NCBI GenBank assembly: GCA_963930655.1
Contig: OZ005605.1
Coordinates: 25,985,501 to 26,049,500 of the forward strand
From: Myrica gale
Lineage: Eukaryota; Streptophyta; Magnoliopsida; Fagales; Myricaceae
Direction: 5' to 3'
Length of the DNA: 64,000 nt
How positions within the stretch are numbered: the stretch's first letter is position 1; each line of letters starts with the position of its first letter. The notes below the pieces were generated by a model that saw nothing but the letters and a program-made list of their open reading frames with translations, was not told the DNA's origin and did not search any database. Shown here one piece after another: positions 11,947 to 22,940 of this stretch. The translations under genes were made by a program, and so were the position numbers.

Positions 11947-14900
11947 ATGGATCGGCTAAAGATTTCCGCACGTCTCATGATCGTTTCAGATCTTGATCAT
12001 ACAATGGTAAGTCTCTAATTCTTTTCTTTATGCTCGTGTCACTTCAGTCTCTTGCTGCAGTGTATGTATTTATCAGGCGAGATGTTTCCATTCCAGGTTG
12101 ATCATCATGACTCTGAGAACCTTTCTCTGCTCAGATTCAATTCCTTATGGGAATCCAATTATCGTCATGATTCTCTTCTAGTTTTCTCAACTGGAAGATC
12201 ACCTACTCTATACAAACAGTTGAGGAAAGAGAAACCCATGTTAACTCCAGATATTACCATAATGTCCGTTGGCACTGAGATAACATACGGCAACTCGATG
12301 GTGCCTGATGACGGTTGGGTTGAAGTCTTGAATCAGAAATGGGATAGGAACATAGTCATTGAGGAATCAAGCAAATTTCCTGAACTCACTCTTCAGGTAG
12401 CATTATATGTAATTTCATCAGATAATTAGATTGTTTCCCCTGGTACACGGTGGTAGCATCTGATCTGATAGTAATATTTTTGAGGAAATTGACTTGATTT
12501 ATCAATTAATAATAATGTTTCACGTGTTTAGAATTTCTAAATTGCTGAACCGGATGGTGTTTTACAGTCTGAGACAGAGCTACGACCACACAAGATTAGC
12601 TTTTATGTTCAGAAAGACAAGGCTCAAGCAGTGATGAAGGCTCTTTTGGAGTGTCTTGAAAAGCGTGGAGTACGATTTTAATACTTTGTTGTATTTCCCT
12701 GCCATGAATTTGACATATAGTATTTTTGATGTCTGAGGTCTGAGGTCTTGCTCTTTTTTTCTTGATCAGCTGGATGTAAAAATAATTTATAGTGGTGGAA
12801 TGGATTTAGATATATTACCACAAGGGGCCGGCAAAGGACAAGCTCTTGCATATCTGCTACAAAAGTTTAAGAGCGAGGGAAAACTACCCAAGCATACTCT
12901 TGTTTGCGGTGACTCTGGGAATGATGCTGAACTGTTCAGTATACCAGAAGTATATGGTGTCATGGTTGGTAGTTTTCCTAGTAGATCGGCTCTCACATTC
13001 TTGTTTCTCAATAAGCAGTTGAGATTATCTTCCTAGGTGTTTACATTCTAATGTTTGTGTGTTTTCAGGTTAGCAATGCTCAAGAAGAATTGCTGCAGTG
13101 GCATGCTCAGCATGCCAAGAATAACCCTAAGATTATTCATGCAACAGAGAGATGTGCAGCTGGGATCATACAAGCCATTGGTTATTTTAGCCTGGGCCCA
13201 AACACACCTCCTAGAGATGTCATGGACTTTTTGGAATGCAAACTGGAGAATGTGAATCCTGGACATGAAGTAGTGAAATTGTACTTGTTCTATGAGAGAT
13301 GGAGGCGTGCAGAAGTTGAGAATTCTGAGCCTTATCTGGCAAGTCTGAAAGCAGCTTGTGTATGTCTGCTATCCTTTTTCTTTTCCCTTTACATTAACAC
13401 CCCCCCCCCCCCCCAAACACAAAAAGAAAGGGTTCAGAGTACCTTTTTGTCTATCAGGAAAAATGAATACAGCATCTTATCTGGTAAATTTCAGTGACAG
13501 GTTTCCAATGGAACACTACCTTTCCTGCTTGTTCATGCTAAATTTCAATATCACTTGATTGTGTTTCCAACTCTCTCTCACTTCATAACCAACGTGATAA
13601 TGAACATCTACTGCGCTTTTGTAAGCTATATTGGTTTGGAGAAACCTGTTGGCTGTAAATGAAAGAGAAGTAATCTCATCCTTCTTTTGTCTACTATATA
13701 AAAATGATAATTCAGATATTCTGGGCATGTTTGAGACCCCAAATATTTGGGGTCTCAATAAATCGGACAAACCAAACAAACTCCAAAATTTTTAACTTTT
13801 ACACATACACACTTCACTTTTCACAAACCCCAATAAATCTCAATAAAGTAAAGATTCCCAAAATTTTGAGAATATTCCCCAATATTTTGGCAAACAAACA
13901 TCCCCTCTATTTGTGTTTGCTCGAAAGACGATTAAGTTGGTGTATTACTAGATTAGTTTGTTGAGATCATATATCCACTTATACAATGAATAATGAGATT
14001 GACTCCCCCTCACTGAGCGTGTACTATCGCACTCAATTTTTTTTGTTAGGAAAACAGAGCCTTGCGGTGGTTGGTGGAGTTGAGGTTGTACGCCTTGCAT
14101 TTTAGTGTGCCACATGTTTTTGAGTGAATCTGAAGAATTTTGTACAGAAAGCGTGACAGATATGTGATTGTATTGGTAGAGGTCCAATTAGGAAATCTTG
14201 TTTTCTGGTCATTTCTCTGGTATAAGTTTTTTTATGCTTCTGTTTAGTGCTACATTTTCTCTTCATATGCCGTGTACACTGTAACAGCAGGCCAGAGGTC
14301 CAATACTAGTTCTTTTATAGTGAACCCCCCCCCCCCCCTCCTCCTCCTCCTCCTACTCCCACCAGTCATCTATTCTGGTTAATTACGGGTTTATAGTGTT
14401 TTTTTCAAAAACTTCTGTCAGGATTCATCTGGGGTTCTTGTCCATCCGTCTGGCATTGAGCAATCTCTAATTGAAGTCGTGAATTCAATGAGATCGTATT
14501 ATGGAGACAAGCAGGGAAAACAATTCCGGGTTTGGGTTGATCGGGTGTTGCCAATACAGATCAGTTCAGACACATGGCTTGTGAAGTTCAACAAATGGGA
14601 GTTATGTGGTGTGTACTTTTTCTTGCCCTTCTTTACTTTAATCTTGTTCTATTGCTTTATTGTTTTTTTCTGTTCTTGCATTTTTTCTGTCATCCTCATT
14701 GGTTTCAACAAATCAAAATTGTTCCCGAACAATATTTATTAACATATTTTTTGACGCCGCATTAAGGATTGGGTTTTAGTTCCTCGTGATTTTTGCTGCT
14801 TATACGTGAGTGGCTGATACTTGTAGGTGAGGCCCGGCAATGTTGCATGGTCACCGTTATAATAAGTTCAGAGGTGAGTTATGAGATTGATGCATAAGAG

Positions 14901-15062
14901 TCCCATTAAACCTATGCTTCTCGGTTTCTGATTCCCCCCACCCCAACCTTTGGGCTTTCTCAGAATGGCAGCACTTTGTCCGGTGGACACACTTGGATCC
15001 ATGCGCATGAGACATGGTTAGAAGATTACAAATCTGAAGATCATTCAACCTGGCTCTTCTAG
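11947..15062 (+). CDS. SPP: Sucrose-phosphate phosphatase, complete, 8 coding exons
   Basis: Removes phosphate from sucrose-6-phosphate, the last step of sucrose synthesis in the cytosol (EC 3.1.3.24). Coding exons: 11947-12006, 12097-12396, 12568-12669, 12770-12964, 13069-13359, 14422-14608, 14827-14873, 14964-15062; sum 1281 nt, 426 aa, the normal size. HAD-phosphatase motifs are intact: DLDHT (nucleophile Asp15, Asp17), STGR at 51-54, Lys176 in GAGKGQAL, and CGDSGND with Asp202/Asp206. From about residue 260 follows the plant SPP C-terminal domain ([16 protein letters not shown]... to [12 protein letters not shown], ending in STWLF). Intron 5 (13360-14421) contains a MITE and two long poly-C tracts. 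A possible spliced 3' untranslated exon starts near 15304. Confidence 0.95.
13723..13905. mobile_element. Tourist-like MITE inside SPP intron 5
   Basis: Ends gggcatgtttg and caaacaaacatcccc form short inverted repeats. The flanks carry TCT on both sides (13720-13722, 13906-13908). It is 183 bp, AT-rich and non-coding. The termini resemble those of the family-1 copies at 30668 and 38786 (ggg-atgttcgttt). Confidence 0.55.
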
Positions 15063-15670
15063 ATTGCAGATACCGTCTGACTTCGAGTCAAATGCCATGG
15101 ATGCTTCTCCGTCCAGTAACTTTATCTAGATTACTGTTAAGCTTTGTGTTTTGTATTCCTATAATTCTTACATGATCATCCACGTGTGTTCTATGATTAA
15201 TTCGGTTGAAATTGATCGTAAGTTACATCTCGTGGTTGACTGCATACTGAACACTTTATATATGATTCAATTTATTTGGATCACTTTTACGTTTCGGCTT
15301 CAGGGTTGGGTCAATTCCTACCATAAACGCAGATTTCACTGGTTGTCAAGCCTTGTGTTGGATGGAACACTTCCAGAAAACATGACCTGCAATGAACCTA
15401 ACAAACGACTGACCATTCAAGAATTCCCGTGTCCGACATAATCAGTAAACGTTCGATGTTGTAATAACGCATATTGCTCGAAACCTGGACATCACACGAT
15501 ATAAAGCCGTTTCTGGCCCAACAAGGGCCCACTATCATAGTTTTTTGAGGCTGGATGAAGAAGAAGATACGTCCAGCCTATATTCACTTGTTTCATTTAA
15601 AATAACTAAAGTTACGACCAAATCACCCCTAAAAATATAATAAATACTGAATAATTAAAAAGCAAAAAAA

Positions 15671-15727
15671 GGGTCCAACCGGTGACCTCTTGATCTGCAG
15701 TCAAATGCTTCACCACTGAGCTATGAC
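15671..15727 (-). pseudogene. tRNA-Cys (GCA) remnant
   Basis: On the minus strand the D-arm/A-box word tagctcagtggtgaagc is followed by an anticodon arm reading tttgactgcagatcaa (GCA anticodon) and the variable/T-arm region aggtcaccggttggaccc. This matches plant tRNA-Cys, but the 5' acceptor strand is replaced by an unrelated A-rich sequence, the T loop is altered (ggttgga instead of ggttcga), and no 3' acceptor strand pairs. It is a degenerate gene copy or part of a tRNA-derived SINE, not a functional tRNA. Confidence 0.7.
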
Positions 15728-15774
15728 AATTTTTTTTGTACGGAATACATTTATTAAAATTAAAAAAACAATTG

Positions 15775-15990
15775 GCTCTGAAACCACTGTGAGAAATGTT
15801 GAAACTGGTTTTTCCACCGCTCAACATTTCTACTCAATTATAAAATAATCTCTCTAATCATCAAATTATAAAATAATATTATAATATTTAATTAAATTTT
15901 CTCTTTTCACTTTTTCATCAAATTTCATAAAATATCTTTATTTTTTTCACAAACCTCAATACCCAACATTTTTACGTTCAAACCCCCCTA
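15775..15990. mobile_element. AT-rich MITE (family-2-like), approximate ends
   Basis: Contains tgagaaatgttgaaac near the left and the partly inverted caacatttttacgttcaaac at the right. The interior words ataatctctctaatc, cactttttcatcaaat and cacaaacctcaatacccaac resemble the elements at 9695-9904 (inverted) and 45735-45943. Boundaries are approximate and no clean target duplication was found. Confidence 0.45.
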
Positions 15991-16249
15991 AATATCCGAT
16001 AACCCTCAACAAAGTTTTACAGGACATTGGTGGCTTGACCTTTGATATATAATCTGAAATTCTTTGAAGACCAGGAGGAAAACGACAAAAAAAATCCCAT
16101 GCAACAACCGCCTTAATGTGAACGTCTCTTCCAACCGGACCAAACGGAAACGGATTGCATTCTTAATGGTCCAATTGCATTGCATACATCATGGCTTGTC
16201 TTATTTAGCTTGCATATGATCCATACAGGTGCACCAAAACAAGCTCCCA

Positions 16250-16310
16250 CACGTGCCGTACTCAATCAACTTTCCCACGTGGCAGTCGTGCACTCTTCGG
16301 CCGGCACGTG
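16250..16310. promoter_or_regulatory. Cluster of three perfect G-boxes (CACGTG)
   Basis: Palindromic CACGTG cores lie at 16250-16255, 16276-16281 and 16305-16310, spaced 26 and 29 bases. Their flanks (acacgtgcc, ccacgtggc, gcacgtgtt) fit G-box/ABRE sites bound by bZIP and bHLH factors. Such tight repetition is typical of ABA- or light-responsive plant promoters. The nearest downstream open frame is the 34-residue frame at 16466, with a CT-rich leader-like stretch at 16425-16448 between them. Confidence 0.6.
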
Positions 16311-16465
16311 TTCCATTCCGCCCAAACTTCTGAAAAAACAATTTTAAACCAAAAGTCCTTATCCAATTTGCATTTTAATCCAATCCCTTACACCGCACTC
16401 CTTTCTGCCTGTCCCTCTCATTTTGGATCTCTCTCCCTCTCTCTCGCACGCCAGAGGCTATTCCA

Positions 16466-16570
16466 ATGGCTCTCCAGATCGTGTACGGGGTGGTGTTCCT
16501 GTCCTTCTCCTGCGCCTGCATCAAGTTCCTCCACCTCATGCTCCACCCAGTCTTCTACTTCACATCCTGA
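16466..16570 (+). CDS. Possible 34-residue membrane peptide
   Basis: An ATG in a good plant context (ccaATGGc) opens a 34-codon frame ending TGA. It begins MALQIVYGVVFLSFSCAC and ends in PVFYFTS. Residues 5-31 form one hydrophobic helix-like segment with two cysteines. I do not recognise the family. In favour of a real gene: a CT-rich leader-like stretch just upstream and three G-boxes 156-216 bases upstream. Against: it is very short, no conserved partner is known to me, and a second open frame overlaps in another phase. It could also be the first exon of a larger gene whose other exons I did not find. Confidence 0.3.
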   Translation: MALQIVYGVVFLSFSCACIKFLHLMLHPVFYFTS

Positions 16571-17099
16571 AAAGACCTCTCCAAACATGTCGGAAACTGT
16601 AACTTTCCGGCGAAAACCCGATCCGGGTTAGCCCCCTTCTTCTTTTTTGCAGCTTTTACAAAACACGTATGTTATATATGTAATGGGTGTGCTTCTGTTT
16701 CACTTGTTTTTACTGGCGTGGACCGCGTGGTCTTGGTGTGTCGATCTTCTTTGTTGAAGCAATGTTTTTTGCTTCGGTGTGACAGAAATATTATGAGATT
16801 TGATTTACTTTGCTGACGACAATGTTGGCTCAAGAATTTGTATTTCACATGATTGTACTATTTACTTCGTAGTTCAGACCGTTGGATCGGGGATTAAAGT
16901 ATTTTGTTTAACGGATAGTTTGTATTTGCCTTTGGGTAATTTAGAGAACTTAACGTGAGCGTTGAGTGGGAATCTTAACATATAATCTCGTTCATCTTAA
17001 AGCCGTCGCAAAATAAGGGATTTTTGGTTCTCGAGAATATTTTAACGAGCAATTTACGTCGTTTCGGTTGTTTAGCAGAATTATAATCGTTTTTTTAGG

Positions 17100-17932
17100 G
17101 CTTAAATGCATCTCATGGTTATGTGATTTTCGCAAATTACAAATATACTCATGAGCTAAACAAAGTCATTTTCATACTCTGGATAAGCATCAAGGTCACA
17201 ATATGCCCCTCCGTTGATGTACCGTTTGAAATACTGACAGTAAATGCGTAATTCAACTTAGTCACTGTATTCGTTTCGTTTCTGTGTGTTTTATATTTTA
17301 ATTTTAATTTTAATTTTAATTTAAAAAAAACGACTACAGAACGACTTAGCCTCATTTCCCTTCAACTTAGCCCATGGGTTCGTTTATGTCTTTTTCTTTC
17401 ATAATTTTTTTTAAAAAAACATGCTTAGTTAAAAAAAACACACATAAATGAATACAGTGGCTAAGTTAAACTAAGCATGTTTTTTTTAAAAAAAATTATA
17501 CATATTATATAAAGACAGAAACGAACACAAAAGAAAATGGGGCTCAGTATTTTTTTTTAAGATTAATTTTTAAAAAAAATAAAAATAAAAATGATGATGT
17601 GTCATCATCTAATTGATGCAGACGTTTCTATTTTTAAAAAATTAATTTAAAATATTTTTTTAAAAAAGTCTTAAATACATCTCGTCTCTGTGGTATTCGT
17701 GAATTACAAATATACCCCTGAGGTATTCGCGATGATGTGTCATCATCTGATTGGTGCTAATGTGTCTATTTTTGACACGTCAATATTTACTGTTAGTGTT
17801 TTAAACGGCACATTAACAGATGGGCATATTGTGATCTTGATGTTTACCTCAGAGGTATAAAAATAACTTTGTTTACTTCATAGGTATATTTGTAATTCGC
17901 GAATACCACGTACATATGAGATGCATTAAAGT
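17100..17932. repeat. Nested foldback repeat
   Basis: Outer termini aaatgcatctcatgg... (17105) and ...catatgagatgcatt (17914-17928) are inverted, and the adjoining words aattacaaatata / tatatttgtaatt pair over about 50 bases. Inside, gcatcaaggtcacaatatgc pairs with gcatattgtgatcttgatg. Another partial terminus, cttaaatacatctcgtctc, lies at 17672. A separate inner hairpin (aaacatgcttagtt / aactaagcatgttt) is centred near 17455. This looks like one foldback element inserted into or duplicated within another. A six-base ATTTTA-type repeat is at about 17296-17322. No coding sequence. Confidence 0.6.
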
Positions 17933-18243
17933 TTTTTTTTTTACTGCCACGGAGTAGTTATGGCGATGGGCAACGGTAGCTCCATGAATTGAAACCTTTT
18001 TACTCTTCTTAAATGGTCCACCGACTGACCCCGACAACTTAGGGACTTTCAGGTTGACCAAAAAAGTTTGGAGGCTATTTTTTTTTATCAAAATAAAATT
18101 CAAGCATCGTCGCTCGATAGAATGTTCAAAGGATACAAGAAAGAGGAACATTGCCCACTAAAGTTTGGAGGCTACTCAACAGCGAATCCTTGCTGAATAT
18201 TAACCCAAGACATGTGAACTGGTGTCTGATTTTTTTTTCATTA

Positions 18244-18252
18244 TTCAAAAAA
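18244..18252. repeat. 9-bp target-site duplication, left copy
   Basis: The sequence ttcaaaaaa directly precedes the palindromic element and is repeated exactly after it at 19178-19186. A 9-bp duplication is the hallmark of Mutator-superfamily insertion. Confidence 0.8.
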
Positions 18253-19177
18253 GGCTAAAATGCTCCGTACGTTCCTGGGGTAAGGCTCTTTCCCAACTTA
18301 GTCATTAGGGTATGAATTTCCCTTAAAAACTCCCTGGGGTTTGGCCCTATTCCCCGAAGAGTCTTGCCGTCAACTAAATGGACGGAAATGCAGACGTGGC
18401 TGACGGCGCACACGTGGAAACTGACATGCAGATTACCAACCAATCGCAGTGTGACACGTGTCAATAAATAAAAAATAAAAGATTTTTTTTAAAAAAAAAT
18501 TAAAAATTAAAAAAAAAATATTTTTATAATTAAAAAAAAAAAAAAAGACAAAGGGGGAAGGATCGGCCGATCCTTCCCCGGTGATCCTCCACCGGCCAAA
18601 ACACCGGCCGGTGGGTATTTTGGCCGCCCAGAACTGGGCGGCCAGCGGGCTCCCCCACCGGCGCGGCTGGGGGACCTCCCTCAGCCCCCGGGCGCGCCCA
18701 AACCACGCGGCCAGCGGAGGGAGCCTCCTCCACTGGCCGGTGGTCTGGGCGCGCCCGGGGCTGAAGGAGGTCCCCCAGCCGCGCCGGTGGGGGAGGATTT
18801 CTCCTCCCCCCGCTGGCCGCCCAGTTCTGGGCGGCCAAAATACCCACCGGCCGGTGGAGGATCACCGGGGAAGGATCGGCCGATCCTTCCCCCTTGTCTT
18901 TTTTTTTCTTTTTTTTTAATTATAAAAATATTTTTTTAAAAAAAAAATCTTTTATTTTTTATTCATTGACACGTGTCACACTGCGATTGGTTGTTAATCT
19001 GCATGTCAGTTTCCACGTGTGCGCCATCAGCCACGTCTGCATTTCCGTCCATTTAGTTGACGGCAGGACTCTTCGGGGAATAGGACCAAACCCCAGGGAG
19101 TTTTTAAGGGAAATTCATACCCTAAGGACTAAGTTGGGAAAGGGCCTTACCCCAGGGACGTACGGAGCATTTTAGCC
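18253..19177. mobile_element. 925-bp palindromic foldback, Mutator-like (TIR-to-TIR)
   Basis: Begins ggctaaaatgctccgtacgt and ends with its inverse acgtacggagcattttagcc. Nearly the whole element is one inverted repeat, with two arms of about 460 bp meeting near 18715. From outside in, the arms hold a moderately GC sequence with CACGTG/ACGTGG words, a run of A/T homopolymers, then a very GC-rich core (aaggatcggccgatccttcc, gggcgcgccc, ggccgcccagaactgggcgg). An exact 9-bp target duplication flanks it. The open frames on both strands are mirror images created by the palindrome and encode nothing recognisable. It has no transposase, so it would need one in trans. Confidence 0.85.
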
Positions 19178-19186
19178 TTCAAAAAA
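19178..19186. repeat. 9-bp target-site duplication, right copy
   Basis: Exact second copy of ttcaaaaaa abutting the right end of the palindromic element. Confidence 0.8.
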
Positions 19187-21505
19187 TTTATAACCTAAAA
19201 CTGAGTCAAGCAATGACAGAAAAGGAAGCTAAAAAGAAAAATAATAATAAGGGAGAGATGGATAGATGCAGGGGCGGCTCAACATTTTTGGAGTTTTAGT
19301 CCAGTTATACAAATGAGGCTTTTTAGTTTAAAAAATAAATTTAAAATTATGTAAAATTAATAATTAAACTTTTTTTGTATTCACGTTTACCATAGATAAA
19401 ATTTCTAAATCATTTAATCTATCTCGAGATATAGTTTTTGGTAAATAATTTTTTTTATAATCTTTAGTTTTTGAACAAATAACTTTTAAAAACTATAGTT
19501 TTTTATTAGATAATAGGTTAGACTACTATTAGATAATAGTGCTAGTTTTTAGGATGTCTAATTTTTTTTTTGTAAACTAATTATTACATGTTCATATTTT
19601 GTAGGCCTTTATTAAGTTTTATTTTAAAAAATTTAAGTTTTATTTTAAATTTTATTATAATATAAGGCTTATAATTTAGGAACCTTAGTATATTTTCTTA
19701 TCTGCCTATTCCTGTATATTTCAAGCAAAAAAGAACAAGAAGAAAAGGAGAGATGTATCCCCTTCCCCAAGCGATCATTTCCTCTCTCATCTGCAGTAAA
19801 GCAAAAAGAAAATATTATTAACATTGTACTGTTTTTTAGTTCTATGGTACGTTTGTTTGCTTAGGAAAAAAAAGGAAAAGGAGACTGAGTGCTCTGAATT
19901 CTGATTCCTTGCTTTAGAAGTTTTCCTCGTCTCCAAGAAAAGGAAAAGGTGGATTGTAGGAACACACTCTTTCAGTGATAAATTCACACATATAGGAGCG
20001 ATCCACTGCTCATAAAACATACAGCACTCAAATTGAAATATTAATTTAAAACAAGAAGAGAATAAATTCTGTTGTAAAACTAAGAACGATCTAGAAAGTG
20101 TAAGAGAGAAAGATAGCAATAGTTCTTCAGGAACTATGATATATTCTAAATATTGTTGTGTCTTACAATTCATCTGAATATCTCTTTATATAGGCATAGA
20201 AGAGATACATAGAATTAAAATAAATTCAAATGGAAATAAAGAGATTCATAATTGTGAGAAAACTAACTGTCGGTAAAAGGTGTAACGGGGTAACGGTCGG
20301 TAAAAAGTGTAACAGATGTAACGGTCATCCACAATACCTCACAATATTCATAACAAATTCTAAATTGTTTCGAAATTTGAAATAAATTATTAAGTGTAAT
20401 GAACCTCCGCTTAACCAATCCAAGGGTTACCTAATTTTTTCCTCTCCAAATATCGATGAGCCAAGTTAACTCAAATTCTCTCTTCGGAGGCCGTTAGGAC
20501 TTTTGGTGAAAATGAGGAGTTTAATACCGTCAAATGAAGTCCCTACGTCTCCGGACCCAGGAGGAGTTTGTTGAAACGGCCGCATCTTCTAGAAGCCGGA
20601 GCCGTTCAGTCTCCTATAGTTGTTGGCAACTTTTTTTTTTTTTTTTCCTTCAGCCGTAATGACCAAACTACCAGAGATTTCAATGCATTACGCCAGGCAA
20701 TAGAATTGGGGAATCAATACCCATTCCCCAGTCCACATATTTCTCATCTGAATTTATTTTAGAAGCAATAGGGAATATATAATTTTACCCAAAGTTCCTT
20801 AGATTTTATGTGAACTGATACGTGGCAATTTGTTATGGTAAGGAGATTATCAAATTCCTTAATTAGTATCTTAATATCATTGTGGGCGATAACGATTTAC
20901 TTACGAAATTCAACTAATCTCTTAATTTGAAGCCCAATGTGAGTCAATTAGTATCTGTAATCTCTTAATTTGAAGCCCAATTTGAGTAAATTAGTATCTT
21001 ATTAGTGATTTAGATGATTCAGTGAATTGGGTCCCTATTTTGTTTTAAGCTGTCAAATGGTAAGGGTGGGTAATTAATTTGGTGTACGAGAGTGTTCAAT
21101 GAAGGGCGTCCCTTGATAAAGATAGTCATGGATAGAAGGAGGCAGGCAGGATCTAAAAATAACCGTGACAGAAACTATTGGATAGGAATTGCTAGGAGAG
21201 AGAGACACTCATCTCTAATCTCTATCCGTCACTTAATTTTAGCCAGATTAATTTCACCCACATTGTCACTTAGAGTTTTCCCCCACGCTTCTCAGGGCCG
21301 TGCATGACCCTTGTTTGACAGCCGCGATCCTGTGCGGATAACACGAAGAAGAAATACAAGTTGAGCCGTCTTTGACTTTGTTTCCAGTTCCAAAAAAAAA
21401 ACCAGAGAAAAGTCAAAAGAGGCTTGAATTTCACGTTCCTTTCACGGGGAAGTCGTTTTTTACTCTTCTGATCAACGTAGTCAATGCCATTTGGGGTTGA
21501 TGGCT

Positions 21506-21541
<36 letters not shown>

Positions 21542-21806
21542 CTGTGCTTGTTTAGGCGGCCCATTTCACGCCCAATATTATTTCCCGTTTTTCTTTCTCT
21601 ATATTACGCCAACCGCAACAACTTCGTCTTCCTTCTTTCCCTTCTTGGCGCAGAATGCATTTTTCTTTTCTTTCGCTTCCCTGTTCTGGTCCCATATCTT
21701 TCCCTGCTCTCGCCCGTGGATGAGACAAATGCTCGTAACACCTGATATATCTAGATCAGAGTTGGATATTTTAAGAGATAGTGACGCGCTGGCCAAGAGA
21801 GAAATT
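19187..21806. other. Intergenic and promoter region, no gene recognised
   Basis: AT-rich DNA with scattered short frames, none with recognisable content. Near 20890-21000 the words aatctcttaatttgaagccc and gagt(c/a)aattagtatct occur twice about 60 bases apart, a small tandem repeat. The last 300 bases include the GA microsatellite and presumably the leader of the 127-residue gene. Confidence 0.5.
21511..21539. repeat. (AG)n microsatellite
   Basis: About 14 uninterrupted AG units, placed some 270-300 bases upstream of the start codon of the next gene, where GA repeats are common in plant leaders and core promoters. Confidence 0.9.
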
Positions 21807-22330
21807 ATGGGGAGCTCGATGGGAGTTGGATTCATGGCAGTCTTTGCGGTCTCCGGAAGCGTAGTTCTAATTGTTCATCAAGTCCATAAGCGCCTCCTCT
21901 CCGATTTCATGAAAAAAGTTGAATCTGAATTGGGTACTTCAAAGAAATTGAATGCTACGTGCTTTTTTTTCTCGCAGCTTTTCTCTGCTTAGTATGCACA
22001 ATATGCATGTTTGCTGTCAATTAATTACAACTCGGCGACATTTGATTTACTTTTTGGTTTCGTTTTGTTGTAGGACGCGGGAAATATAAAGGCAAGAAGA
22101 AGGTCCGGTTTGCAGCCGATGTTAAAGAACCATCATCGGATGGCAGAGAATACCGTAAGAGGCAGTCGGTAAATCACAACAAGCAACTTTTGCCAATGAA
22201 TACGTATATAGCAAGCCGCGTCCGTGGTCGCGAATCGGATCATACCGTGCCAGCCAACAGGCAAGCTTTATACAACGGGACTTCTAAATATAACACCCCG
22301 AAGGGACAAACTGTACCAACACTTGTGTAG
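21807..22330 (+). CDS. Small membrane-anchored protein of unknown function (KKKVRFA type), 2 exons
   Basis: Exons 21807-21933 and 22074-22330 join in frame (GAA TTG G | GA CGC) to give 127 aa. The N-terminus MGSSMGVGFMAVFAVSGSVV is a membrane anchor or uncleaved signal segment. It is followed by VHQVHKRLLSDFMKKVESEL, a basic GKKKVRFAADVKEPSSDGRE block and a polar, probably disordered tail. I recall plant proteins of about this size with the same hydrophobic start and a KKVRFA-D-V-EPS motif, all uncharacterised. An in-frame ATG at 21720 would add 29 residues before the hydrophobic segment; I prefer 21807 because the family begins there. Without splicing, the first frame ends in LFSA. No function can be assigned. 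Confidence 0.75.
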
Positions 22331-22700
22331 TTTTCTGCATTTTCTTGTGGTTGTTGCTGGTGGGGTGGTAATTTTTTCCCCAGCACCTCTTGGCTTTTGT
22401 TTATTGTTTGGCAAATAAATAGGCCTATAGCTGGCCTTTGCAAGTTTCAAAAGTCCCACAAACTCAGTTTTTCAATTATGTAAAGGTGGAGTGGGAGTTT
22501 GTTGGTTTGAGAATTGATAGGAATTGGTTATCCCCTTTCCATGGAACCACCATTTATGTTTGCAAAGCATCACAACGAACAGATGCCCTGCTTTTCAGAA
22601 CTATTCTCTAGAAATATATTTCAATCTGTAAGCTAAGACGAGGGATAGGGAACAGTCACAGGATCGGCCTTTTCGTTGCACTATTTTTCAAATCAGATTG

Positions 22701-22940
22701 AAGCCGGTCCATCATCATAGATTCAACAATATTTCATTTGACGGGTCCATTAAGCGAACTGGGCCCTTAAAAGGCCGAAACGGGCCAGTACAGCCTCCAC
22801 GTTTTCTCCCCAAACGATCCACCACTATGTCCTCATAGACCTTGGGCCTAGGGTAGACATCGCAATATTTTCCAAGCTGGTCCATCATCAAAGACCCGAC
22901 AAATTGATTACACGGGTCCAGTAGGCCGCAATGGCCCAAT
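22701..22940. repeat. Diverged tandem duplication rich in GGCCC words
   Basis: A unit of about 65 bp beginning agccggtccatcatca and running through acgggtccattaag to gggccc recurs 173 bases downstream as agctggtccatcatca ... cacgggtccagtagg ... ggccc. The minus strand is open over 22715-23011, but the reading shows no known domain. Confidence 0.5.

Noticed and set aside
13389-13404. Poly-C run as a functional element of SPP
   Set aside because: It lies inside an intron and such homopolymers are common sequencing or assembly artefacts; reported only as an observation.
18255-19175. Several open frames inside the palindrome, on both strands
   Set aside because: They are mirror images produced by the inverted repeat (both contain the same HVSFHVCA and VCISVHLVDG words) and match no protein family known to me.
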